A program made the position numbers and the translations under genes. The notes under the pieces were generated by a model. That model did not search any database and was not told the origin of the DNA. It worked only from the letters and a program-made list of their open reading frames with translations. From Mucilaginibacter sp. SJ (GTDB taxonomy: Bacteria > Bacteroidota > Bacteroidia > Sphingobacteriales > Sphingobacteriaceae): DNA of 64,000 nucleotides. The stretch is taken from NCBI RefSeq assembly GCF_028993635.1, contig NZ_CP118631.1:2108001-2172000 (forward strand), in the 5' to 3' direction. Shown here one piece after another: positions 41,578 through 49,055 of the stretch. The first letter of the stretch is position 1; every line of letters begins with the position of its first letter.

Positions 41578-42192
41578 ATGATCTATTTAATTAATCAAAC
41601 CATATTTCAGCAATATGAAGATATTAACGTAAACATTAAACCCGAACGGCTCAAAGTATTTATCAAAAAGGCCCAGGAGCTCGACCTAAAACCATTTTTA
41701 GGATATGCTTTGTACTACCAGCTAATAACCTATTGCAATGATGACGGCACTATAAAAAATGATGCGCCGCAGGCTTATAAAGACCTGTTAAACGGCAGCG
41801 AATATCTTGACGAGTATGGCCGCATCGTATTATACGAAGGCCTCGCTCCCGCCCTGGTTTATTTCACCTTTGCCCGCTTTATTGAAAACGACGCTGTACA
41901 CTACACTGCAACCGGCCCGGTAATTAAACGTCATGATAACGGCGACGCGCTTTCATCGCCCGAGATTGTAAAACTGGTGCAGCAGCAGCGCAGTATAGCC
42001 AATGCTTATGCCAATGATACAGAAAAGTTTTTAAGAGATAACCAGGAAAACTTCCCGCTTTGGCGCTACAACGAAAAGAATAAAAGCAGCCGCCAGTCCG
42101 GTCCGCGGATCCGTGGTATCGACAAGACTGATTTCAACTATCCGGGCCCAATTAACAATTACAATTTACCAATAACCGAATTTTTAAACTGA
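41578..42192 (+). CDS. Head-tail connector-like protein (DUF6712-like), 204 aa
   Basis: Helical protein opening IYLINQTIFQQYEDINVNIK, then KAQELDLKPFLGYALYYQL and YEGLAPALVYFTFARFIEN. The helical bundle and its place after the portal fit head-tail adaptor proteins (gp6-like) in Bacteroidota elements. The next gene's ATG overlaps its stop by one base (TGATG). Confidence 0.62.
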   Translation: MIYLINQTIFQQYEDINVNIKPERLKVFIKKAQELDLKPFLGYALYYQLITYCNDDGTIKNDAPQAYKDLLNGSEYLDEYGRIVLYEGLAPALVYFTFARFIENDAVHYTATGPVIKRHDNGDALSSPEIVKLVQQQRSIANAYANDTEKFLRDNQENFPLWRYNEKNKSSRQSGPRIRGIDKTDFNYPGPINNYNLPITEFLN

Positions 42193-44786
42193 TGGCGAAC
42201 GATAAAAAAATAAGCGAGCTCCCGATAGCAGAAACTATAAATACCGCAGACAGATCAATCCTGATCAGCAATAATGCCGATTATCAATTCGATTTTGCCA
42301 CCCTGCTTCAATTTATCAATTCAGGACTAAACGCCGGAGCTAACCTATCCTTCGGTCCGGTGCTTCCACAAAACACAAGCGGTAAAAACGGGGACGTGTT
42401 TATAAACACTGCAGCAGGCTCCTTTGCGCAAAAAGTAGCAGGTGTTTGGACAATTGTTTACACCATAGCCACCGGAAGCAGCACCGATACCACCGTGCTA
42501 TATGGTACAACCAGCCCCAGTACGTCAGCCGGTAATAATGGCGATACATTTATAAACACCGTAAGCGGCATATTTTACAAAAAGACCGCCGGGGCATGGA
42601 ACCAGGTATTCTCCATGCAAACAGGTCCGCAGGGACCACAAGGGGCAAGCGGAACAGATGGAACCAATGGTACAAACGGCAAAACCATATTAAACGGAAC
42701 AACCAATCCGGCAAACAGCCTGGGTGCCGACGGCGATTTTTATATCAATACCTCCTCTTACTACTTTTTCGGCCCCAAGACCGCTGGTATCTGGGGCAGC
42801 GGAATTTCATTGATAGTTTCAGGCGTACAATTTGAGGAAATTGCGAACAAAAACACACCCAACGGCTACGCGGGTTTAGATGGCAGCGGAAAGATTGCGG
42901 CAGCCCAGCTCCCCGGCTATGTTGATGATGTGCTGGAGATTGCCAATTATGCATCACTACCGGCGACCGGGGAAACCGGAAAGATCTATATCACTACCGA
43001 TACCAACAATGAATACAGGTGGAGCGGATCGGCATACATCCAAATTGTCGCGTCGCCCGGTACTACCGATGCTGTACCCGAAGGCGTGACAAACAAATAT
43101 TTCACGGTATCAAGGGTTTTAAACGCTGTACTTACAGGTATCGGATTCGGGAGTGCCTCGGCAATATCAGCAACCGATAGCATTTTACAGGCATTAGGGA
43201 AGCTGCAGGCTCAAATTACCGGTTTATTTAAGATTCCTTCGGGAGGGGTGAGCGGGCAGATCTTAGCGAAAAATAGCAATGCCGATGGTGATTTGCATTG
43301 GATTAATGCGCCTTCAGGTGGTAGTGGGGGCGGCTCATCTGAACCATCGGGGCAGATCAAATCATTTCGGGTTGATTATGGGGCTGTGGGGGATGGGGTG
43401 GCGGATGATACGGGGGCGGTGAATGCTGCTTTGGCAGCCAATAAGAGAATATTTGACAAGGGTGATTTCTTGGTTACTGCTTTTGATAATACAAACGGGG
43501 TAGCTATAGATGGCGATGTTAGGATTTTAAAGCAAACTACCTATCTTAAACAGCAGATAAATAGCTATGCCGATAAATATCAAAGAGTATTTGGTGAGGA
43601 GTATTTATCATCATTTCATAAAAAGCTATTAGCTAAAACAGCTGTTAAGGTAATTCTTTCAGGAGATAGTACAACTGCGGGAACTGGTGCAAGCTCAAAT
43701 ACATATCACCCGGATACACTTCTCAATCAGATTACTTTAAATAATCGGATTAACAACGTAACTTATGTTAATAGTGGTGCAGGTGGTCAAAATACTACTT
43801 ATTGGCTATCGAATTCTTTAACGACAGATTTGGCCCAAAATCCTGATGTGTATATTTTACGTTGGGGCATCAATGATTCGTGGGTTGGAGGTACTCCTGA
43901 AGCTAATGCTACTGCTTTTTTAAGCCGATTGGATACTGGACTGTCTACCATCAGGAGTACAACGGGGTTTGATTATCAGCATTTAGCCATTATTATTCAA
44001 TCGCAAAATCCAACGACAGATGATGCTAATGGACATCAAGGACAGGTTTTTAATGAGCTTGTTAATAATGGCTTAAGAGCATTGGCGAGGAAACATCAAT
44101 GTGTTTTTCAGGATATATATGGTATTTTTCAGGATAGTGTACATGGACAGGATTACTTAACGGCCATAAATGTATCACTACCCAACGAATTAGTTCACCC
44201 GCAAGATCCTCTTTATGTAGCAATGGCTAATAAGACATTTGATGTTTTATTCCCTGAATATTTCAGAGGTAATAGTGTTGTTGATGCTGGGCAATCAGGA
44301 CGTTTGTTTTCAGCGTTACCAGCAGCGTATAGCAAAGGCATTACACACGAATATGTTGAATCGTCTAACGGATGGCCTATAAATGGATTTCTTATAACTC
44401 ATCATCTTAGTAATGATATGTATAGGCAAGAATTAGCGTCTTTCGATGCAACTAATAACGGAAAACTATACGTTCGTGTCGGATGGTCAATATCGGGTTG
44501 GCAATCTTTCTACATTTTATCCCCTGTTCCAACTACTCTTGTTTATGACGGCACTCCGAGTGGAATAACACTTTCTAAACTCCCCTCTGCGTTTCCAACA
44601 GGGATATGTACTGATTATGTTTCATCCTCTGATGGGTGGCCGATTAATGGAATGGTAATAACTCATAAAGGGAGTATCGGTACCGTTAAACAAACATTGT
44701 CTTCTTATGACACCGCGACAAATGAATACGTAAGGGTAGGATGGTCTGGTTCCTGGCAGGCATGGAAACAAGTAACTTTAGCATAA
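42192..44786 (+). CDS. Phage tail fibre with SGNH hydrolase and pyocin-knob-like repeats, 864 aa
   Basis: Modular receptor-binding protein. Residues 1-140: phage-type N-terminus with repeated GxNGDxFINTxxGxFxKKxAGxW units; a short collagen-like stretch (GPQGPQGASGTDGTNG); about 390-450 a pectate-lyase-3-like start (VDYGAVGDGVADDTGA); about 485-680 an SGNH/GDSL hydrolase with Ser493 in SGDSTTAG, Asn561 in RWGINDSW and a likely His in ELVHPQD; about 700-770 and 795-864 two knob-like repeats (GWPINGxxITH ... YVRVGWS). It probably binds and de-acylates a surface glycan of the host cell. Base composition changes near 43330-43460. Confidence 0.85.
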   Translation: MANDKKISELPIAETINTADRSILISNNADYQFDFATLLQFINSGLNAGANLSFGPVLPQNTSGKNGDVFINTAAGSFAQKVAGVWTIVYTIATGSSTDTTVLYGTTSPSTSAGNNGDTFINTVSGIFYKKTAGAWNQVFSMQTGPQGPQGASGTDGTNGTNGKTILNGTTNPANSLGADGDFYINTSSYYFFGPKTAGIWGSGISLIVSGVQFEEIANKNTPNGYAGLDGSGKIAAAQLPGYVDDVLEIANYASLPATGETGKIYITTDTNNEYRWSGSAYIQIVASPGTTDAVPEGVTNKYFTVSRVLNAVLTGIGFGSASAISATDSILQALGKLQAQITGLFKIPSGGVSGQILAKNSNADGDLHWINAPSGGSGGGSSEPSGQIKSFRVDYGAVGDGVADDTGAVNAALAANKRIFDKGDFLVTAFDNTNGVAIDGDVRILKQTTYLKQQINSYADKYQRVFGEEYLSSFHKKLLAKTAVKVILSGDSTTAGTGASSNTYHPDTLLNQITLNNRINNVTYVNSGAGGQNTTYWLSNSLTTDLAQNPDVYILRWGINDSWVGGTPEANATAFLSRLDTGLSTIRSTTGFDYQHLAIIIQSQNPTTDDANGHQGQVFNELVNNGLRALARKHQCVFQDIYGIFQDSVHGQDYLTAINVSLPNELVHPQDPLYVAMANKTFDVLFPEYFRGNSVVDAGQSGRLFSALPAAYSKGITHEYVESSNGWPINGFLITHHLSNDMYRQELASFDATNNGKLYVRVGWSISGWQSFYILSPVPTTLVYDGTPSGITLSKLPSAFPTGICTDYVSSSDGWPINGMVITHKGSIGTVKQTLSSYDTATNEYVRVGWSGSWQAWKQVTLA

Positions 44787-44907
44787 GCTGTATGGTTCTC
44801 CAACCGATTGATTTTTACATTATTCTCATGTCGTACAAATCATGTTTAAAGAAGTAACATTAACTTAATTTATAATTATAAATTCGCATAAGAATTATAG
44901 ATAATTA

Positions 44908-45591
44908 ATGTTTAATAATAAGTTTAAAAGAAGATTACTGATAGCTTCATTATCAATCAATATTTTATTTGTATTGTTTTTTGTAGGTAAACGGCTATAT
45001 TATGACAATTGGCTGTTTTTCCACCCCCTAAAGCCCGCTGATACCGAACAGCGCTGGTTGAATTTTTTAAAATCAAAGCCTAATAAAAATGAGATTATTT
45101 TTTTAGGAACAAGCATTACAGAAGGGTTTGATGTTGAAAAAGGATTTAATAATCCATGTGTTAAGAACATGGGGTTTGCTGGCAGTATATCTGAAAATGG
45201 TATACAAGTAATTAATAGATTGATTTATCGTAAACCCAAGAAGCTTTTTATTGAATTTGGGATAAATGATTTTAGATATGCGATACATACAGATACTGTT
45301 ACCGCCCATCTTGTTACAATGATCAACTTAATAAAAGCTAAATCACCGGGTACAGGTATCTTTATTGAATCAGTTCTCCCTACATCTTTAGATACTCTAA
45401 ATACAAAAATTGTAAGGTATAATAGGTTTGCCAAAAGTATTTGCGATAGTTCTAATGTGACGTTTATTAATTTGTATCCCGAGTTCCTAAAAGGAGATAA
45501 GATAGACCCCGATCTTACATTGGATGGTATCCATCTTAATCAAGTCGGATACTTTAATTGGCGGAGGCTTATAAAAGGCTTTGTTAATTAA
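44908..45591 (+). CDS. Membrane-anchored SGNH/GDSL hydrolase, 227 aa
   Basis: A N-terminal helix (LLIASLSINILFVLFFVG) anchors an SGNH domain: block I IIFLGTSITEGF with Ser69, block III GINDFR, and DGIHLNQVGY with the catalytic Asp and His. Such enzymes hydrolyse O-acyl esters or de-acetylate glycans. It is AT-rich and lies after the fibre gene. It may modify the cell surface so that new particles are not recaptured, or it may alter receptors. Both are guesses. Confidence 0.84.
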   Translation: MFNNKFKRRLLIASLSINILFVLFFVGKRLYYDNWLFFHPLKPADTEQRWLNFLKSKPNKNEIIFLGTSITEGFDVEKGFNNPCVKNMGFAGSISENGIQVINRLIYRKPKKLFIEFGINDFRYAIHTDTVTAHLVTMINLIKAKSPGTGIFIESVLPTSLDTLNTKIVRYNRFAKSICDSSNVTFINLYPEFLKGDKIDPDLTLDGIHLNQVGYFNWRRLIKGFVN

Positions 45592-45787
45592 ATGTCTCTT
45601 GAATCTTAAGCCCGATTAAATCCTTTTTTGGGCTTTAGATTTACCGCGCGTATCAAAATCGCGTTAAAAAATATTATCAGTCGTTTTATTTTTTCACACG
45701 GGGATTTTGCGATTTTACCCACCACCATTATAGCGCAAGCAATTAAAATACCCGCGCATTTCCCAACCAATTTATAATATCTACATC

Positions 45788-46039
45788 ATGACAACATTTG
45801 AACACAGAGAGATCAGGGGCATTACCATAAAGAATATGATAGTCACCATAGCCAGCACCGTAAGTATTGTTGTTTCGGTAATGACAGGCTACTTCCAATT
45901 GAAAGGCGACATTAAAGATATTCGCTCATCGCAGGAAACACAAAGCAGGATCAACGAGATCAGGCTGAAAGTCCTGGAAGGACAAGTTAATGTATTGCAG
46001 CAGGAAGTCCGTGGATTAAAAGAGGGGAAGAGATCCTAA
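45788..46039 (+). CDS. Small membrane/coiled-coil protein at the end of the phage cluster, 83 aa
   Basis: One transmembrane helix (MIVTIASTVSIVVSVMTGY) and a C-terminal coiled coil (INEIRLKVLEGQVNVLQQ). Its shape and last position fit a holin-like or spanin-like accessory of Bacteroidota phages, but no lysin is nearby to pair with it. It ends 19 bp from the 3' end of a tRNA-Leu gene on the other strand. Confidence 0.62.
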   Translation: MTTFEHREIRGITIKNMIVTIASTVSIVVSVMTGYFQLKGDIKDIRSSQETQSRINEIRLKVLEGQVNVLQQEVRGLKEGKRS

Positions 46040-46058
46040 ATACATTGTTTAAGAGGTG

Positions 46059-46142
46059 TGCCCAGAACGAGATTCGAACTCGTACATCCTTACGAATGCC
46101 ACCCCCTCAAGATGGTGCGTCTACCAATTTCGCCACCTGGGC
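46059..46142 (-). tRNA. tRNA-Leu (GAG)
   Basis: 84 nt on the minus strand: acceptor GCCCAGG/TCTGGGC, the Leu-type D arm GCGAAATTGGTAGACGC, anticodon loop TTGAGGG (anticodon GAG, complement at 46106-46108), long variable arm and T arm with GTTCGAATC. Confidence 0.93.
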
Positions 46143-46146
46143 TTTT

Positions 46147-46178
46147 AAAAAATGTGAGAATCTTTCAATTCTCACATT
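46147..46178 (-). terminator. Hairpin with U tract between the two tRNA-Leu genes
   Basis: An 11-bp perfect stem (46151-46161 and 46168-46178) followed on the minus strand by six T. It lies between tRNA-Leu(CAG) and tRNA-Leu(GAG), only 8 bp ahead of the latter. Confidence 0.65.
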
Positions 46179-46205
46179 CTAATTTTTCTTACTTTAAAAA
46201 AGGTG

Positions 46206-46289
46206 TGCCCGAAGAGAGACTCGAACTCTCAAGAGACAATTCTCAACGGCTTCTGAGACCGCAACGTTTACCAATTTCGCCATCCGGGC
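46206..46289 (-). tRNA. tRNA-Leu (CAG)
   Basis: 84 nt on the minus strand: acceptor GCCCGGA/TTCGGGC, D arm GCGAAATTGGTAAACGT, anticodon loop CTCAGAA (anticodon CAG), long variable arm and T arm GTTCGAGTC. Paired with the other tRNA-Leu downstream. Confidence 0.93.
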
Positions 46290-46312
46290 TTATCGTTTTA
46301 TTAACAAGCGTG

Positions 46313-46341
46313 CAAATATAATCGTTTCCGGCAAATTGCAA
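46313..46341 (-). promoter_or_regulatory. Promoter of the tRNA-Leu pair
   Basis: On the minus strand TATATTTG (46320-46313) matches TAnnTTTG, with TTG at 46341-46339, 18 bp upstream; the consensus spacing is about 19-21. It lies 24 bp before the tRNA-Leu(CAG) 5' end. Confidence 0.6.
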
Positions 46342-46429
46342 CTTAATAAATTAAAAAATCAATATTATGTTGTTTAACGAGCTTTGAAAATCTAACTTAG
46401 GTTTTATAAAACACTTTATATCAAACGTA

Positions 46430-47452
46430 ATGAAGCTAAACCGCATTTTTATTTCAGGTACCCTATTTTGTTCTTTGTGGTTCAATTCTGTCCTGAAAGC
46501 ACAAACTATTACCGTTTTACAGCAGGATAAGCCAACAAGTATCCGTGGTTTATCTGTAGTTGATGATAATACGGCATGGATAAGCGGCAGCAAAGGATAC
46601 ATCGCCAAGACTAACGACGGCGGCAAAACCTGGAACTGGCAGCAAATAAAGGGATATGAAAAATCCGACTTTCGGGATATCGAAGCATTTAATGATCAGG
46701 AAGCAGTGATCATGAGTTCGGGCACGCCGTCCCTCATCTTGAAAACAATTGATGGCGGACAAACCTGGCATGAAAAATATCGAAAAACAGATACCACCTA
46801 TTTTTTAGATGCCATGGATTTTGCCGATAACCTTCATGGCTACATCTTAGGCGACCCGATCAACAATAAATTTTTATTACTGGAAACCAAAGACGGCGGT
46901 GAAACCTGGAACGAGTCGAAAAATGCCCCGGATGCACTACCGGGAGAGGCATCGTTTGCCGCAAGTGGCACATGTCTGAGAGTATCGGGCAAAGAGGCGA
47001 TATACATCGTTTCAGGGGGTAGCAACGCCAGGCTTATTTCCTTGCAGCCTTACAATGATCAATGGCAGTATTCAAACCTTCCGCTTACACATGGAAAAAG
47101 CAGTGAAGGCGCTTTTTCAATATCGATAGGGCAAAATGCCGGTATCATTGTCGGGGGTGATTATGCCAATGATAAAAAAACAGATTCGGTGGCAACTATC
47201 GAGGCGGTTCGCCCTGTCCTTACATTTACACCACCACAAACAGGGCCGGCAGGTTTTCAATCAAGTGTTGAGTACATAAAATCCGGGGTATTTCTTTCCA
47301 CAGGCACACCCGGGAGCAACATTACTACAGACGGAGGCAAAACGTGGAAGCAAATCGACAGCACAAGCTTTAACGTTTGCCGTAAGGCAAAACACGGTAA
47401 ACTTGTATTATTAGCCGGAAATAGCGGTAAAATAGCTGTTCTAAAATTGTAG
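46430..47452 (+). CDS. Secreted BNR/YCF48-like repeat protein, 340 aa
   Basis: A signal peptide (FISGTLFCSLWFNSVLKAQ) is followed by about six BNR-type repeats with the Asp-box-like SxDGGxTW motif (TNDGGKTWNW, TIDGGQTWHE, TKDGGETWNE, TTDGGKTWKQ). This is the beta-propeller seen in YCF48-like and oxidoreductase-annotated proteins. The role is unknown; periplasmic or surface location is likely. It stands between tRNA clusters. Confidence 0.87.
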   Translation: MKLNRIFISGTLFCSLWFNSVLKAQTITVLQQDKPTSIRGLSVVDDNTAWISGSKGYIAKTNDGGKTWNWQQIKGYEKSDFRDIEAFNDQEAVIMSSGTPSLILKTIDGGQTWHEKYRKTDTTYFLDAMDFADNLHGYILGDPINNKFLLLETKDGGETWNESKNAPDALPGEASFAASGTCLRVSGKEAIYIVSGGSNARLISLQPYNDQWQYSNLPLTHGKSSEGAFSISIGQNAGIIVGGDYANDKKTDSVATIEAVRPVLTFTPPQTGPAGFQSSVEYIKSGVFLSTGTPGSNITTDGGKTWKQIDSTSFNVCRKAKHGKLVLLAGNSGKIAVLKL

Positions 47453-47505
47453 TTTACTGGTTTTTAACAGCTTAAAAAAAGCTTAACATTAATTTAAAAA
47501 ATAGC

Positions 47506-47536
47506 TTGCAGGGAATAATTAAGAACCCTATATTTG
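47506..47536 (+). promoter_or_regulatory. Promoter of the tRNA-Lys genes
   Basis: TTG at 47506-47508 and TATATTTG at 47529-47536 are separated by 20 bp, matching the Bacteroidota -33/-7 consensus. It lies 51 bp before the first tRNA-Lys gene. Confidence 0.75.
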
Positions 47537-47586
47537 CACCACTTTAAACAGAAACGGTTAACCGAACCAAAGAAGTTGAAAAGTAT

Positions 47587-47659
47587 GATTCCGTAGCTCA
47601 GCCGGTAGAGCATAACACTTTTAATGTTGGGGTCCTGGGTTCGAGTCCCAGCGGGATCA
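47587..47659 (+). tRNA. tRNA-Lys (TTT), copy 1
   Basis: 73 nt: acceptor GATTCCG/CGGGATC, anticodon loop CTTTTAA (TTT), T arm GGGTTCGAGTCC. Identical to the second copy. Confidence 0.95.
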
Positions 47660-47661
47660 CA

Positions 47662-47687
47662 AAGCCTTTGAAAAGAGGCTTTTTTAT
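47662..47687 (+). terminator. Terminator between tRNA-Lys copies
   Basis: AAGCCT pairs with AGGCTT around TTGAAAAG and is followed by TTTTTA. It lies directly after tRNA-Lys copy 1. Confidence 0.7.
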
Positions 47688-47745
47688 TTAAAAACAAAAG
47701 CTGCCTTTAAACAGCCCCGCCTTAGTAAGCGAAAATTTAAAGAAT

Positions 47746-47818
47746 GATTCCGTAGCTCAGCCGGTAGAGCATAACACTTTTAATGTTGGGGTCCTGGGTT
47801 CGAGTCCCAGCGGGATCA
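47746..47818 (+). tRNA. tRNA-Lys (TTT), copy 2
   Basis: 73 nt and identical to the first copy over the whole gene. No separate promoter is seen in the spacer, so it probably depends on read-through. Confidence 0.95.
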
Positions 47819-47821
47819 CGA

Positions 47822-47848
47822 AAGGCGCAAGAAATTGTGCCTTTTCTC
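47822..47848 (+). terminator. Terminator after tRNA-Lys copy 2
   Basis: AAGGCGCAA pairs with TTGTGCCTT and is followed by TTCTCATTT. It closes the tRNA unit. Confidence 0.65.
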
Positions 47849-47976
47849 ATTTAAACCCGTGCCCGATATTGTTTTAACATATAAACACCGTTCTTCCGTT
47901 CAGATTGAGTTGCGCCGAACTACTGAACATCTTTTTCGTTATATTGCTCCACAATTAAGCACAACCAATCCTAAAA

Positions 47977-49005
47977 ATGACCGGCGGTAATAAGAACGAT
48001 AAGGTGAATATGAAAACGCTTGCGAAAGAGCTTAGCCTTTCTACCGCAACCATATCCAAAGCGCTGCGCGACAGCTATGATATAAGTCCTGAAACCAAAC
48101 TGAGGGTAATGGAAGCCGCCAGGCGTTTAAATTACGTACCAAACGCTTATGCCGCCAGTCTCCGCAAACAAAGCAGCAATACTATTGCCATCATCATACC
48201 CGAAATTGCCGACAGCTTTTTTAGCCAGGCCATTAACGGCATTGAAAGTATTGTCGCCCCAAAAAAATACCATGCGCTGATCTACCTTACCCATGACAGT
48301 TATGAGCGGGAAGCATCCATGTTTAACGACCTGGCCAGCGGACGCGTTGATGGTCTCATTATGTCCGTAGCCAGCAGCACCCAGGATACCGGACATATTA
48401 AAACATTACAGGAAACAGGTATCCCCATTGTTTTTTTTGACAGGGTATGCGAGGATATTACTGCGGATAAAATAGTAACCGATGATTATGACAGCGCTTA
48501 CAACGCGGCCACACACTTATTGCAAGCCGGATGTAAAAACATCTCACTGGTTACCATCAGCGGCTATCCTTCTATTTTAACCGCCCGCGAACAAGGATAT
48601 CGTGATGCTGTAAGTGACAATGGGTTTGTAGTTAAAGATGCAGGAATAGTAACCTGCTCCAACAAATATACCGACGAAAATGTAAATATAATCAAAGCGC
48701 ATTTGGCAACCGTTAAACCCGATGGCATCATAGCTACAGTTGAGCAGTTGGCTACCGCAACTTATCTGGCTTGCGATGAACTGAGACTACAAATCCCCCG
48801 TGATGTAAAAGTTGTTTGTTTTACCAATCAAATTACCGCGGCCATACTTAATCCATCGCTTACTACTATTTTACAACCTGCATATGATATGGGGAAGCAA
48901 GCAGCGGAAATCCTTTTCGGCCGCCTGTCCGGGCGGCTTAATGAAGCCAAGCAGGAACTGATAATGCCATCGCAATTAATAGCAAGGGCATCAACAGCCA
49001 GTTAG
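47977..49005 (+). CDS. LacI-family transcriptional regulator, 342 aa
   Basis: N-terminal LacI helix-turn-helix: VNMKTLAKELSLSTATISKA, then LRDSYDISPETKLRV and the hinge LNYVPNAYAASLRKQSS. The remainder is a periplasmic-binding-protein-like sensor with NTIAIIIPEIADSFFSQAI, GLIMSVASSTQDT, VFFDR and IPRDVKVVCFTN. It is convergent with the GH92 gene (50 bp apart) and is the only regulator at this end of the utilisation locus, so it probably controls these genes in response to a released sugar. Confidence 0.93.
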   Translation: MTGGNKNDKVNMKTLAKELSLSTATISKALRDSYDISPETKLRVMEAARRLNYVPNAYAASLRKQSSNTIAIIIPEIADSFFSQAINGIESIVAPKKYHALIYLTHDSYEREASMFNDLASGRVDGLIMSVASSTQDTGHIKTLQETGIPIVFFDRVCEDITADKIVTDDYDSAYNAATHLLQAGCKNISLVTISGYPSILTAREQGYRDAVSDNGFVVKDAGIVTCSNKYTDENVNIIKAHLATVKPDGIIATVEQLATATYLACDELRLQIPRDVKVVCFTNQITAAILNPSLTTILQPAYDMGKQAAEILFGRLSGRLNEAKQELIMPSQLIARASTAS

Positions 49006-49055
49006 AGATTGTTAATATCGTTCTTAAACCGTAGACAGACCTTTCTGACGCCGGC

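Noticed and set aside
45608..45640. Terminator after the second SGNH gene
   Set aside because: AAGCCC and GGGCTT can pair, but the loop is long and no T tract follows; too weak to call.
46059..46142. tRNA-Leu 3' end as the attachment site of the phage cluster
   Set aside because: The cluster ends 19 bp away, but no copy of the tRNA 3' end is found at the other border near 24.6 kb, and no integrase is present.
47494..47697. Open reading frame across the tRNA-Lys gene
   Set aside because: It is explained by the tRNA and has no protein-like features.
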